DNA of 64,000 nucleotides from the NCBI GenBank assembly GCA_902594405.1, contig CACJMB010000003.1:113649-177648 (forward strand), given 5' to 3'. Under the pieces are notes generated by a model. That model saw only the letters and a list, made by a program, of their open reading frames with translations. It searched no databases and was not told the origin of the DNA. A program made the position numbers and the translations under genes. Every line of letters starts with the position of its first letter. Position 1 is the first letter of the stretch. Source of the stretch: an uncultured Pelagibacteraceae bacterium. GTDB lineage: Bacteria; Pseudomonadota; Alphaproteobacteria; Pelagibacterales; Pelagibacteraceae. Positions 55,871 through 63,940 of the stretch are shown here, in pieces.

Positions 55871-56176
55871 ATGACAAAATTAAAATCAGCAATAAGTCTC
55901 GTAATTATATTAATTTTTTTTTCAGGGTGCCAAACTGTTAAAGATAAAACAGATGCTATTGTTGAAAAGGAAAATGAAAAATTAAGTAAATTTCTAGGAA
56001 AATCAGCTAGCGAACTTCAGATGGAGCTTGGAAAACCAGACGAAGACTTTAAAAATGCTAAAGGGAACTTTGAGTTTGTTTATAATAGTAAAAAATATCT
56101 TGTTCCATGTGAGCGAAGGTTTGAAATAAATTCAGAAAATATAGTTGTGGGTTTTGTTTCAAACGGGTGTTTTTAA
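55871..56176 (+). CDS. Small lipoprotein of unknown function
   Basis: 101 residues. A lipoprotein signal sequence with lipobox IFFSGC gives a mature chain of about 80 residues starting at Cys. The rest includes a short Lys/Glu helix and LGKSASELQMELGKPDEDF, which resembles the SmpA/BamE-like fold repeats only loosely; two further Cys (VPCERRF and SNGCF) could form a disulfide. Not recognised as a named family. Divergent from the deaminase-ABC operon. Confidence 0.7.
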   Translation: MTKLKSAISLVIILIFFSGCQTVKDKTDAIVEKENEKLSKFLGKSASELQMELGKPDEDFKNAKGNFEFVYNSKKYLVPCERRFEINSENIVVGFVSNGCF

Positions 56177-56242
56177 AATTTATTGGTTGAAATAAATCTG
56201 TTCATTATAGGTTTTTTTTACTATTTAAAGTGGAGTTATTCT

Positions 56243-56259
56243 AAACTACTTAGTTTTTT
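56243..56259 (+). terminator. Weak hairpin with T tract after the lipoprotein gene
   Basis: AAACTACTTAGTTT followed by further T residues makes a short 5-bp hairpin with a U tract, about 65 bases after the lipoprotein stop. It may separate this gene from the NCS2 permease. The stem is AT-rich and short, so it is only a candidate. Confidence 0.3.
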
Positions 56260-56305
56260 TATATTAATTCATAGTCAGTAATGTAACGTCTATTAAGATA
56301 ACGAC

Positions 56306-56314
56306 GGAGGTTAT
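56306..56314 (+). promoter_or_regulatory. Strong ribosome binding site of the NCS2 permease
   Basis: GGAGG followed by TTAT and then ATG at 56315; one of the few complete Shine-Dalgarno cores in the window. It fixes the start and suggests high translation of the permease. Confidence 0.75.
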
Positions 56315-57637
56315 ATGGCTTCAAGAAAAACAAAAGTGGGCTCTACAAACAGTCCAGACAAAAAACTTCCATTAAATAAATCCATACCTTTAGGAATTCA
56401 GCACGTACTAGCAATGTTTGCTGGTAATATAACTGTTCCTATTATTGTGGCTGGAGTTTTTGGTCAAACGCCGGAACAAAAAATATTTTTGATTCAAATG
56501 GCTTTGTTTGTTGCGGGAGTTGCAACAATTATCCAAACAGTTGGATACAAAGAAATTGGTGCAAGACTTCCTATTGTTCAAGGAACCAGTTTTGCATTTA
56601 TACCAATCATGCTACCATTTAAAGCAGCAGGATTAGGTGCGGTATTTACAGCAGCGTTCATTGGAGGAATTTTCCAAATTTTTATTGGAAAAGTTTTAAA
56701 ACCAATAAGACATCTATTCCCACCATTAGTCACAGGTATAGTTGTGTTAATGATTGGATTTAGTTTGCTTAAAGTCGGTTTTATGTATGCAGGTGGAGGT
56801 GGATGGTTAATGAATAATAAACCTGAAATCTTTGCAAATGCAAATCATTTAACGGTTGCCGCTTCAGTGTTCATAGTTGCTATTTTTTTCAATCTTAGAG
56901 GTAAAGGAATGGCTTCTGCAGCATCAATTTTGATTGGAATAGTAGCTGGCTTTATCGTTGCAGCGGCACTAGGAATGGTTAACTATGGTAAAATTGAATC
57001 TGCATCATGGTTTGCATTTCCAATGCCACTTCAATATGGAATTGATTTTGTACCTGGTGCAATAATTCTAATGTTGTTTATGTCGATTGTTACAACAATT
57101 GAAACAATTGGAGACATTAGTGCTACTACAATGGGTGGTGCAAAACGAGAAGCAACAGATAAAGAAATATCAGGTGGGATTATGGCAGATGGTGTTGGTA
57201 CTGCATTTGGTGCAATATTTAATGCAATGCCAAATACATCTTATTCGCAAAATGCTGGACTAGTTGCGTTTACAGGAGTGGTAAGTAGACATGTTGGAAC
57301 TATAGCTGGAATAGTTTTGGTTTTAATGGGATTATTTCCAAAATTAGGTGGAATAATTGCTGCAATGCCAGAGTCTGTAATTGGTGGAGCAGCAATCATT
57401 ATGTTTGGGATGATTGTAGCCGCTGGTATTAAATTGATTTCAAGAGCAGAAATGGATCAAAGAAATTTATTAATCTTAGCTCTTTCTTTGTCTTTTGGAA
57501 TTGGAATGTCATTGTTGCCAGACTTTGTAAAAAATATTCCAGATTTTGGAATAAGCTTGAAACTATTGTTAACAACGGGACTAATACCTGCTGGATTATT
57601 AGCATTTGTTTTAAATGCTATAATGGCAAAGAAATAA
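56315..57637 (+). CDS. NCS2-family uracil/xanthine/urate permease
   Basis: 440 residues with about 12-14 membrane segments. The NCS2 signature is seen as SYSQNAGLVAFTGVVSRHVG, and the N-terminal GIQHVLAMFAGNITVPIIV is typical. The QNAG form occurs in both xanthine/urate and uracil carriers, so the base is not fixed, but the neighbouring xdh, guaD and puuD genes favour a purine such as xanthine or urate. Single gene with its own promoter region of about 55 bases and a hairpin terminator. Confidence 0.88.
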   Translation: MASRKTKVGSTNSPDKKLPLNKSIPLGIQHVLAMFAGNITVPIIVAGVFGQTPEQKIFLIQMALFVAGVATIIQTVGYKEIGARLPIVQGTSFAFIPIMLPFKAAGLGAVFTAAFIGGIFQIFIGKVLKPIRHLFPPLVTGIVVLMIGFSLLKVGFMYAGGGGWLMNNKPEIFANANHLTVAASVFIVAIFFNLRGKGMASAASILIGIVAGFIVAAALGMVNYGKIESASWFAFPMPLQYGIDFVPGAIILMLFMSIVTTIETIGDISATTMGGAKREATDKEISGGIMADGVGTAFGAIFNAMPNTSYSQNAGLVAFTGVVSRHVGTIAGIVLVLMGLFPKLGGIIAAMPESVIGGAAIIMFGMIVAAGIKLISRAEMDQRNLLILALSLSFGIGMSLLPDFVKNIPDFGISLKLLLTTGLIPAGLLAFVLNAIMAKK

Positions 57638-57647
57638 TTAACTCAAA

Positions 57648-57671
57648 CTTGTGGGGAGAAATCCCCACAAG
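57648..57671. terminator. GAAA-loop hairpin between convergent permease and hsp20 genes
   Basis: CTTGTGGGGA and TCCCCACAAG form a perfect 10-bp stem with a GAAA tetraloop, in the 47-base gap between two convergent stops. The flanking U tract is weak, so it may act as a mRNA-end stabiliser as well as terminator for both genes. Confidence 0.75.
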
Positions 57672-57684
57672 CAAGGTTTAAGAC

Positions 57685-58131
57685 TTATTTAATTTCAATA
57701 AGCTTCTTTTTTTTATGTTCTGGAATTATTCTTTCACAAGATATTGTTAAAAGACCGTCTTTAAGTTCAGCACCATTAACTTTTACATCATCAGCTATAG
57801 TGAATGATCTTGCAAATTGTCTTTGAGAAATACCTTTATGAATAATTTCTCCATTAACATCACTGTCTTCAGACTTATTAACTTGTTTTGTTCTAACTGT
57901 TAATAAATTGTCCTCGAACTCAACCTCAACGTCCTTTTTGCTAAAGCCAGCCAATGCTACTTCAATTGCATAGTTGTCTTTACCAGTCTTTCGGATGTTG
58001 TATGGTGGATAATTTGACTGCATCGTCAAATTTCCATTTCCCAACATATTTTCAAATTGGTCGAACATATCATCAAAACCAATTGAAAAAGGTCTAAGTG
58101 AGTTAAATATAGATAGATCCTTACTTGTCAT
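57685..58131 (-). CDS. ibpA: Small heat shock protein Hsp20
   Basis: 148 residues: an N-terminal arm (LRPFSIGFDDMFDQFENML), an alpha-crystallin domain (YNIRKTGKDNYAIEVALAGFSKKDVEVEFED to ARSFTIADDVKVNGAELKDGLLTI), and a C-terminal IEI-type motif (KKLIEIK) for oligomer contacts. Holds unfolding proteins in a refoldable state. Its control looks twofold: a heat-shock sigma factor promoter and a ROSE-like hairpin over the Shine-Dalgarno sequence (see those entries). Confidence 0.95.
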   Translation of the reverse strand: MTSKDLSIFNSLRPFSIGFDDMFDQFENMLGNGNLTMQSNYPPYNIRKTGKDNYAIEVALAGFSKKDVEVEFEDNLLTVRTKQVNKSEDSDVNGEIIHKGISQRQFARSFTIADDVKVNGAELKDGLLTISCERIIPEHKKKKLIEIK

Positions 58132-58136
58132 AATAT

Positions 58137-58186
58137 CCTCCTTTTTTAAGCAAGTTTATTTATGTAAGCCCCGTTAGGCGACTTAC
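58137..58186 (-). promoter_or_regulatory. ROSE-like RNA thermometer in the hsp20 leader
   Basis: The leader from about 58185 to the ATG at 58131 holds two hairpins. The first (58164-58186) pairs GTAAG with CTTAC and CC with GG around a UAAC loop. The second (58138-58154) pairs C-UUGCU with AGGA-G of the Shine-Dalgarno core across a UAAAAA loop, leaving one G bulged. The short U(U/C)GCU sequence facing AGGA is the signature of ROSE thermometers, which block translation until heat melts them. Confidence 0.65.
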
Positions 58187-58191
58187 TAAGT

Positions 58192-58221
58192 TTATATGGG
58201 AATTAATTTTTTTTTTTCAAG
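58192..58221 (-). promoter_or_regulatory. RpoH (heat-shock sigma factor) promoter of hsp20
   Basis: CTTGAAA (58215-58221) and CCCATATAA (58192-58200) on the minus strand are separated by 14 bases, essentially the sigma-32 consensus. No sigma-70 boxes are as good nearby. The predicted start of transcription, near 58185, falls at the base of the first leader hairpin. Confidence 0.88.
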
Positions 58222-58233
58222 ATTGAATGTGAA

Positions 58234-60309
58234 CTAAATTTTATTTGAAATTTTTAATGCAAATGCATAATCAATCGCAATTTCTTCTATTGCACCATCC
58301 CTTCCAGATTTTCCACCATGACCAGCATTCATCTCAGTTTTTAAAAGAAGTAAATTATTATCTGTTTTATAGTCTCTGAGTTTTGCTGTGAATTTTGCAG
58401 GTTCATCAAACAAAACTCTATTATCACTTAAACTTGTTGTAATAAAAATATGCGGATAATCCATTTTTTTAATATTGTTATAGGGTGCATATGAAAAAAT
58501 ATAATCAAAGTGTTCTTTATTTTCTTTTGCATTTCCAAATTCGTCAAATTCTCCCACAGTTAAAGGTAAGGAATGATCAAGATTAGTTGTTAAAGAATCT
58601 ACAAAAGGAACAGCCATTATAATTCCTAAGAATAATTCAGGAGATTGATTGACTACAGCTCCCATTAATAATCCTCCAGCTGATCCACCCATTCCAATAA
58701 TATTTCCTTTTGACGTATAATTCTTTTCGATCAAATATTTTGCTGCGTAAATATAATCTTCAAAAGTATTCTTTTTGTTTGTTAATTTTCCCTCTTTCCA
58801 CCACTTCATACCTTTTTCCATACCACCTCTAATGTGAGCTGTAGCCCAAATTATATCTCTATTGATAAGACTTAACCTTGTAGAAGAAAAACTTGGGGAC
58901 ATAGAATTTCCATAAGACCCATATCCATACAATAAAACATTTGCAGACCCATCAATTTTTGTTTTTTTGTGTCTAGTAATTGTTAATGGAACCATTCTTC
59001 CATCATGAGATTTAAACTCAACTCTCTCAACAATATAGTCATCTTTATTATGACCAGATGGGATCTCTTGTTCTTTAACAAGTTCTTTAGATTTTGTTGC
59101 TAAATTATATTTAAATACTCTAGAAGGAGTTTTAGGTGATGAGTATCCTAAATGAACTTCATCAGTATTTCTATCTTTTTGAGTTAAGCTTACTCCTGGA
59201 ACATAAACAGATTCATCAGAAAAAATTAATTCTTCTTCTATATTTGTTGAAATATTTTTGACAAATAATTTATCTAGTGCATCTGATGTTTCACCACGAA
59301 TAATCCAATTTTTAAGGAATGTTAATCCACCAATTAAAACTTCATCTTTTGCTGGAATATATGCTTTCCAATTTTGGTTTTCTAAATTGTCACAAATATC
59401 AATTTTAAAGTCTTCAGCATTTTTATTTGTATGATTATAAAATTTACCATGCCATGAATTAACAGAATACAGAACACCTCTTTCCCTTTTAATAATAAGT
59501 TTTGGAGATGGATTTAATTCATCTGATTTAAAATAATATTGCTCTGAAGTATTATGGTCAGAAGTATTTATAAAAAAATATTTTTCATCTGAGCTTTTTC
59601 CAATTCCTACTGTAAAAGCTTCACTTTTCTCCTCAAATATTAATTCATCTTTGCCCTCAAAATCACCTATTCTGTGCCTGTATATTGTTCTTGCTCTATG
59701 ATTTTTATCAAGTTTAGAATAAAAAATATATTTATCATCCAAACTAAATGTTATTCCTCCTGATGTCTCTGCAATTTCTTTTGAAATAATTTTGTTTGTT
59801 TTTATATCTCTTAAATAAATTGTATAATATTCAGATCCTTTAAGATCTAAAGAGTATCCTAGATATTTATCATTGTTACTTACTTCCAAATCCCCAACCC
59901 CAAAATATTCAGTTTTAAGTTTTTCTTTTTCTTTATCTCCATTCCATATTTCCTCAATATTTTCTGAACCAATTTTTTTTCTAAGTTTTATAGAATAATT
60001 TCCTTTTGTTGTGGTTTTTGTCCAATACTCATAGGTATGATCTTTATAGGGCAAAGATTCATCATCTAATTTAATTCTTGCTTTAATCTCATCAAATAAT
60101 TTTTTTTGAATATCTTTTGTATCTTTTAAATGATGCTCTGAGTATGCATTTTCATCTTCTAAATATTTTTTCACTTCAGGATCTAACTTACTTTTATCTC
60201 TGAGAACTTCCAAAATATTATCTTGATGAATCCAGCTGTAATTGTCTTCCCAATCAATATTGTGACAAGTTTTTATCTCTAGTTTTTTTTTAAGTTGTGG
60301 TACTTTCAT
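58234..60309 (-). CDS. ptrB: Oligopeptidase B (S9A prolyl oligopeptidase family)
   Basis: 691 residues, cytosolic. A beta-propeller domain (about 70-400) caps an alpha/beta hydrolase domain with the nucleophile Ser in GMGGSAGGLLMGAV, Asp in TSLSDNRVLFDEPAKF and His in NAGHGGKSGRDG. Oligopeptidase B cleaves short peptides after basic residues. YGYGSYGNSMSPSFS and WATAHIRGG are further family motifs. Single gene; only 15 bases separate its ATG from that of the divergent J-domain gene. Confidence 0.93.
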   Translation of the reverse strand: MKVPQLKKKLEIKTCHNIDWEDNYSWIHQDNILEVLRDKSKLDPEVKKYLEDENAYSEHHLKDTKDIQKKLFDEIKARIKLDDESLPYKDHTYEYWTKTTTKGNYSIKLRKKIGSENIEEIWNGDKEKEKLKTEYFGVGDLEVSNNDKYLGYSLDLKGSEYYTIYLRDIKTNKIISKEIAETSGGITFSLDDKYIFYSKLDKNHRARTIYRHRIGDFEGKDELIFEEKSEAFTVGIGKSSDEKYFFINTSDHNTSEQYYFKSDELNPSPKLIIKRERGVLYSVNSWHGKFYNHTNKNAEDFKIDICDNLENQNWKAYIPAKDEVLIGGLTFLKNWIIRGETSDALDKLFVKNISTNIEEELIFSDESVYVPGVSLTQKDRNTDEVHLGYSSPKTPSRVFKYNLATKSKELVKEQEIPSGHNKDDYIVERVEFKSHDGRMVPLTITRHKKTKIDGSANVLLYGYGSYGNSMSPSFSSTRLSLINRDIIWATAHIRGGMEKGMKWWKEGKLTNKKNTFEDYIYAAKYLIEKNYTSKGNIIGMGGSAGGLLMGAVVNQSPELFLGIIMAVPFVDSLTTNLDHSLPLTVGEFDEFGNAKENKEHFDYIFSYAPYNNIKKMDYPHIFITTSLSDNRVLFDEPAKFTAKLRDYKTDNNLLLLKTEMNAGHGGKSGRDGAIEEIAIDYAFALKISNKI

Positions 60310-60324
60310 TTAATAAGGAAATAT

Positions 60325-60828
60325 ATGAATATTATTATTTATCTACTTGTAATTTTAGTCATCTTATATTTTTTATTAAGATGGTGGTCAAATATTTCTC
60401 CAAAAAAAATGTCAAAAGGAGTAAGGTTGATAACAATTTTATTATTGGCTTTATTAGCAGTTTTATTTGCTATAGGTGGAAAATTTTTACTTACGTTGCC
60501 ATTAACTCTTGCAAGTCTTGCATTAGTTAAACTTAAAGGTTTATCATTAATACAATTGCTTTCTCTTTATAGACTTATTCAAACTTTGAGGAATTCTGGA
60601 AGATTTTCTTTTAATCAGTATCAAAATAACAACTCTTCATCATTATCAATATCTGAGGCATATAAAATTTTAAATTTAGATATTAATAAAAAACCAACCA
60701 AGGAAGCACTAAATAAAGCTTATCAAAAAATTCAAAAAAAAATTCACCCAGATATTTCTCCAGAGACTTCAAGATTATCTGCTATTGTTAATGAAGCTAA
60801 AGAAATAGTTCTTAAAGATATTTCTTAA
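60325..60828 (+). CDS. Membrane protein with C-terminal J domain
   Basis: About 167 residues. Two or three hydrophobic segments in the first 85 residues (YLLVILVILYFLLRWW, ITILLLALLAVLFAIGG) anchor it. The C-terminal 65 residues form a J domain (SEAYKILNLDINKKPTKEALNKAYQKI) with the HPD tripeptide in KIHPDIS, which stimulates DnaK. This layout is found in alphaproteobacterial relatives of the mitochondrial Pam18/TIM14 proteins. The start is the ATG at 60325 behind AAGGAA rather than 60295. 3' end overlaps the glycosyltransferase gene by 4 bases. Confidence 0.83.
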   Translation: MNIIIYLLVILVILYFLLRWWSNISPKKMSKGVRLITILLLALLAVLFAIGGKFLLTLPLTLASLALVKLKGLSLIQLLSLYRLIQTLRNSGRFSFNQYQNNNSSSLSISEAYKILNLDINKKPTKEALNKAYQKIQKKIHPDISPETSRLSAIVNEAKEIVLKDIS

Positions 60829-61787
60829 TTAATTATTGATAATAGTTTTTCATAAATCTTATCTGGATTTATTTTATCTTTACCTTGAGTGTTGTGAGAA
60901 ACAGTAGTTTCTCCATCAGGAATAATTGGATGCATATTTGTATTATAAGAACCATAAATTAATGGTGTGTCTGCCATTAATGTAATTGTTTTAATTCCCA
61001 ATGCTGATGATAAATGCGAGAAACTTGTATCATTGCAAATTGCAACATTGCAATTTTTTATAATAGGTAATGTTTCCTTTATACTGAGATTATCTAAAGC
61101 AACACACTTTTCTCTAAATTTTGTATTTAATATTTCCATTAAGATTTTTTGCTCATCTTCATTTTTACCTGTAGCTAAAAAAAATCTACATTTTTTAAAA
61201 GCTTCTAATTTTTCCATTACGTTTAGAAAAGTTTTTGATGGTATTCTTTTTGTTGGACCTGAACCACCAACACCCAACAAAACATTAAGTTCATCATTAT
61301 TAATATTAAAGTTTACTGCTGTTTTTTGAACTAAACTATCATCAATTTGAATTTCTGGATTATCAATAGTTTCGATATCTAAATATTTTTTTATTATAGC
61401 TTTAGCCGGATCCGTTATGTGTTGATTTTGTTTTTCAAATAATGGGTACTGAAATATTTCTTTAACTCCTGCTAATTTAGAAATTAAGTAATATCTCAAA
61501 GAAGAATTGAATATAAAAACTTTATCAAAATTATATTTTTTTAGATCACTTGCTAATTTGAAAAATCCTCTTAAACCATCGTGTTTTTGGTTTATTTTGT
61601 TGTCTCTTTCCAAGTAAATTATTTTATCAATATAATTCGTTTGATTTAAAAATTCGTTACCTTTTGAATTTTCTTTAACCAGCAAACTAACGGGCACTCC
61701 AAATTTATTTGAAATAGCTCTAATATAGGGTAGGTAAATTACTGTATCACCTATACCCATCCTGTTTTGAATAGCTAATATTTTCAT
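60825..61787 (-). CDS. Glycosyltransferase family 9 (heptosyltransferase-like)
   Basis: 320 residues with a GT-B fold. Landmarks are MGIGDTVIYLPYIRAISNKFG at the N-terminus, LLGVGGSGPTKRIPSKTF and the donor-site region NCNVAICNDTSFSHLSSALGIKTI. GT9 enzymes add heptose or other sugars to lipopolysaccharide core. The sugar is not inferable, and SAR11-type cells have poorly known envelopes. Single gene between two convergent and divergent neighbours. Confidence 0.83.
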   Translation of the reverse strand: MKILAIQNRMGIGDTVIYLPYIRAISNKFGVPVSLLVKENSKGNEFLNQTNYIDKIIYLERDNKINQKHDGLRGFFKLASDLKKYNFDKVFIFNSSLRYYLISKLAGVKEIFQYPLFEKQNQHITDPAKAIIKKYLDIETIDNPEIQIDDSLVQKTAVNFNINNDELNVLLGVGGSGPTKRIPSKTFLNVMEKLEAFKKCRFFLATGKNEDEQKILMEILNTKFREKCVALDNLSIKETLPIIKNCNVAICNDTSFSHLSSALGIKTITLMADTPLIYGSYNTNMHPIIPDGETTVSHNTQGKDKINPDKIYEKLLSIIN

Positions 61788-61836
61788 AGTTAATTTATAA
61801 ACTTTACTAATTAATATTTTTATATAAATTTTTACT

Positions 61837-62721
61837 ATGAGTAAAATTAAAGGTATTTATGCGGCTTCAATGTCGATCTTAAATGATGATTTGACGCTTG
61901 ATATTAAAAAAACCATTCAGCACGCAGAAATGGTTATAGACAATGGTTGTCACGGAGCAGCTATATTTGGAAGTACAGGGCAAGCGCAACTTATACCTGT
62001 CTCTGAAAAAATTAATTTGTTAAATCATCTGACTTCAAGCAAATACAAAGAAAAGTATATTATTGGTACCGGTTTAAATTCTTTGGGTGAAACAATTAAT
62101 TTAATGAGGGTTTCTAAGTCTTTAGGTTTCAATAGATTCTTAATTATGCCGCCTGCTTACTATAAATATGGAGATAAAGAAGTAATAGAATTTTATAGTA
62201 AAATAGTAGAGGTAATTTCAGATTGTGAAATAGTACTATATAATTTTGAAAAACTCTGTGGTTATAAGTTCAGTATTGAATGTATTGAACAGTTAGTAAA
62301 AAAATATCCAAAAAATATTATTGGAGTAAAAGATAGTTCTTACAATCTTTTTGAAAACTTAAAAATTGATAATTTTTCAGTTTTACCTGGATCGGAGTCT
62401 AAATTATTTAAAGGACTTCAATTAGGCTGTTCAGGAATTATTACAGCTACATGTAATGCTACTTCTTCACTAGCAAGAAAAGTATATGATGATTTTAATG
62501 ATGGACATGATCAGACAGTAAATCAAAATCTTTGTGAGGTAAGAGCTGAATTTGAAAAATATAATTTAATTTCGGGTTTACACACATACTTTAGTAAAAA
62601 AGAAATATATTATAAAAATCTTTTACCACCACTAAGCATTTTAAATTCTAAAGATGAAACGGATTTAATTAATAATTTAGAAAAATTAAATTTTTCAATA
62701 AAAAATACTATGGCGGCTTAA
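61837..62721 (+). CDS. DapA/NanA-family aldolase or lyase of unknown substrate
   Basis: 294 residues with a TIM-barrel fold. The Schiff-base Lys lies in IGVKDSSYNLFENLK and the Tyr in EIVLYNFEKLCGY. In true dihydrodipicolinate synthase the substrate loop reads GTTGE; here it is GSTGQ, so this is probably another member of the family, such as a keto-sugar-acid aldolase. The adjacent downstream gene starts directly after its stop, suggesting one transcript, although no functional link to a lipid methyltransferase is obvious. Confidence 0.8.
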   Translation: MSKIKGIYAASMSILNDDLTLDIKKTIQHAEMVIDNGCHGAAIFGSTGQAQLIPVSEKINLLNHLTSSKYKEKYIIGTGLNSLGETINLMRVSKSLGFNRFLIMPPAYYKYGDKEVIEFYSKIVEVISDCEIVLYNFEKLCGYKFSIECIEQLVKKYPKNIIGVKDSSYNLFENLKIDNFSVLPGSESKLFKGLQLGCSGIITATCNATSSLARKVYDDFNDGHDQTVNQNLCEVRAEFEKYNLISGLHTYFSKKEIYYKNLLPPLSILNSKDETDLINNLEKLNFSIKNTMAA

Positions 62722-63912
62722 ATGCAATTAGCTAGATTTTTAAATAATGTTTTTAAAAAAGATGGATTTATATTAGTTGATGCTAATTCAAAAAGTTACA
62801 TCATTGGAAATCCAAAAAATGAAAACCCAATAAAAGTTAAAATTTTAAATAAAAATCTTCATTATAAGTTACTATTTCATCCTGATTTATATTTTGGTGA
62901 AGCATATACAGATGGTGAAATAACTATCGAAAATGGGACACTAACTGATTTTTTGGATCTTTCTTTAATGAATTTTGGAAGAGGTGACTTAAATTTTTTT
63001 AGCTATTTGATTAATAGATTAAGAGGTTCTTATAGATATTTAACTAATTTTAATTTTATAAAAAAATCTAAGATGAATGTTTCGCATCATTATGATATTT
63101 CAGATGATCTTTATGACTTATTTTTAGATCCTAAAAGACAATATTCATGTGCATATTTTAAAAATGAAACAGATTCATTGGAAACTGCTCAAAATAATAA
63201 AATTCAACATATAATAAAAAAACTTAATATAAAACCAAATCAAAAAGTTTTAGATATCGGATGTGGATGGGGTTCTTTAGCAATAGATATTGCAAAAAGT
63301 GCAAACTGCGAAGTAACAGGCATTACACTTTCAGAAAATCAATTTAATTACTGCAAGAAAAGAGCAAAAGAACTTAATTTAGAAAATCAATTAAACTTTA
63401 AGTTAATAGATTATAGAGAGCTCAATGAAAAATTTGATAGAATAGTCAGTGTTGGAATGTTTGAACATGTAGGAAGAAAATTCTATAAAAAATTTTTTTC
63501 ACAAGTTGAAAAACTTTTGAAAGATGATGGGGTATCATTAATTCATACTATAGGATCAGTTAATCCTCCAAGAGATCCACATCCATGGATCACTAAGTAT
63601 ATTTTTCCAGGAGGCTATACTCCAAGTTTAAGCGAGGTAACAACACCAATTGAAAAAGCAGGCTTGATTGTTGCAGATATTGAGGTTTTAAGACTTCATT
63701 ACTCACATACACTAAGACATTGGAAAGAAAATTGCATTCGAAATAAAGACAAAATAATTCAAATGTTTGATGAAAGATTTTTTAGGATGTGGGAATTTTA
63801 TCTTGCTGGTTGTGAGATGGCATTTAAATGGGGTGATCAAGTTGTGTACCAATTTCAATTAACAAAGAATTATTCTTCTACACCTGTTACAAGAGACTAT
63901 ATTTATCAATAA
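62722..63912 (+). CDS. Cyclopropane-fatty-acyl-phospholipid synthase family methyltransferase
   Basis: 396 residues. The N-terminal lipid-binding part (about 1-115) is followed by a SAM-dependent methyltransferase domain with VLDIGCGWGSLAIDIA, GITLSENQFNYC and VSVGMFEHVG. RQYSCAYF matches the conserved active-site segment with its Cys. It may add a methylene or methyl group to unsaturated phospholipid chains. Close to the CfaS family of proteobacteria; product not certain. ATG directly follows the upstream stop. Confidence 0.88.
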   Translation: MQLARFLNNVFKKDGFILVDANSKSYIIGNPKNENPIKVKILNKNLHYKLLFHPDLYFGEAYTDGEITIENGTLTDFLDLSLMNFGRGDLNFFSYLINRLRGSYRYLTNFNFIKKSKMNVSHHYDISDDLYDLFLDPKRQYSCAYFKNETDSLETAQNNKIQHIIKKLNIKPNQKVLDIGCGWGSLAIDIAKSANCEVTGITLSENQFNYCKKRAKELNLENQLNFKLIDYRELNEKFDRIVSVGMFEHVGRKFYKKFFSQVEKLLKDDGVSLIHTIGSVNPPRDPHPWITKYIFPGGYTPSLSEVTTPIEKAGLIVADIEVLRLHYSHTLRHWKENCIRNKDKIIQMFDERFFRMWEFYLAGCEMAFKWGDQVVYQFQLTKNYSSTPVTRDYIYQ

Positions 63913-63940
63913 ATAATTGGTAGAAACTAACTCTCTTAAA

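Noticed and set aside
60967-61329. 120-residue plus-strand ORF inside the family 9 glycosyltransferase
   Set aside because: Antisense shadow of a gene with conserved GT-B motifs; no family resemblance.
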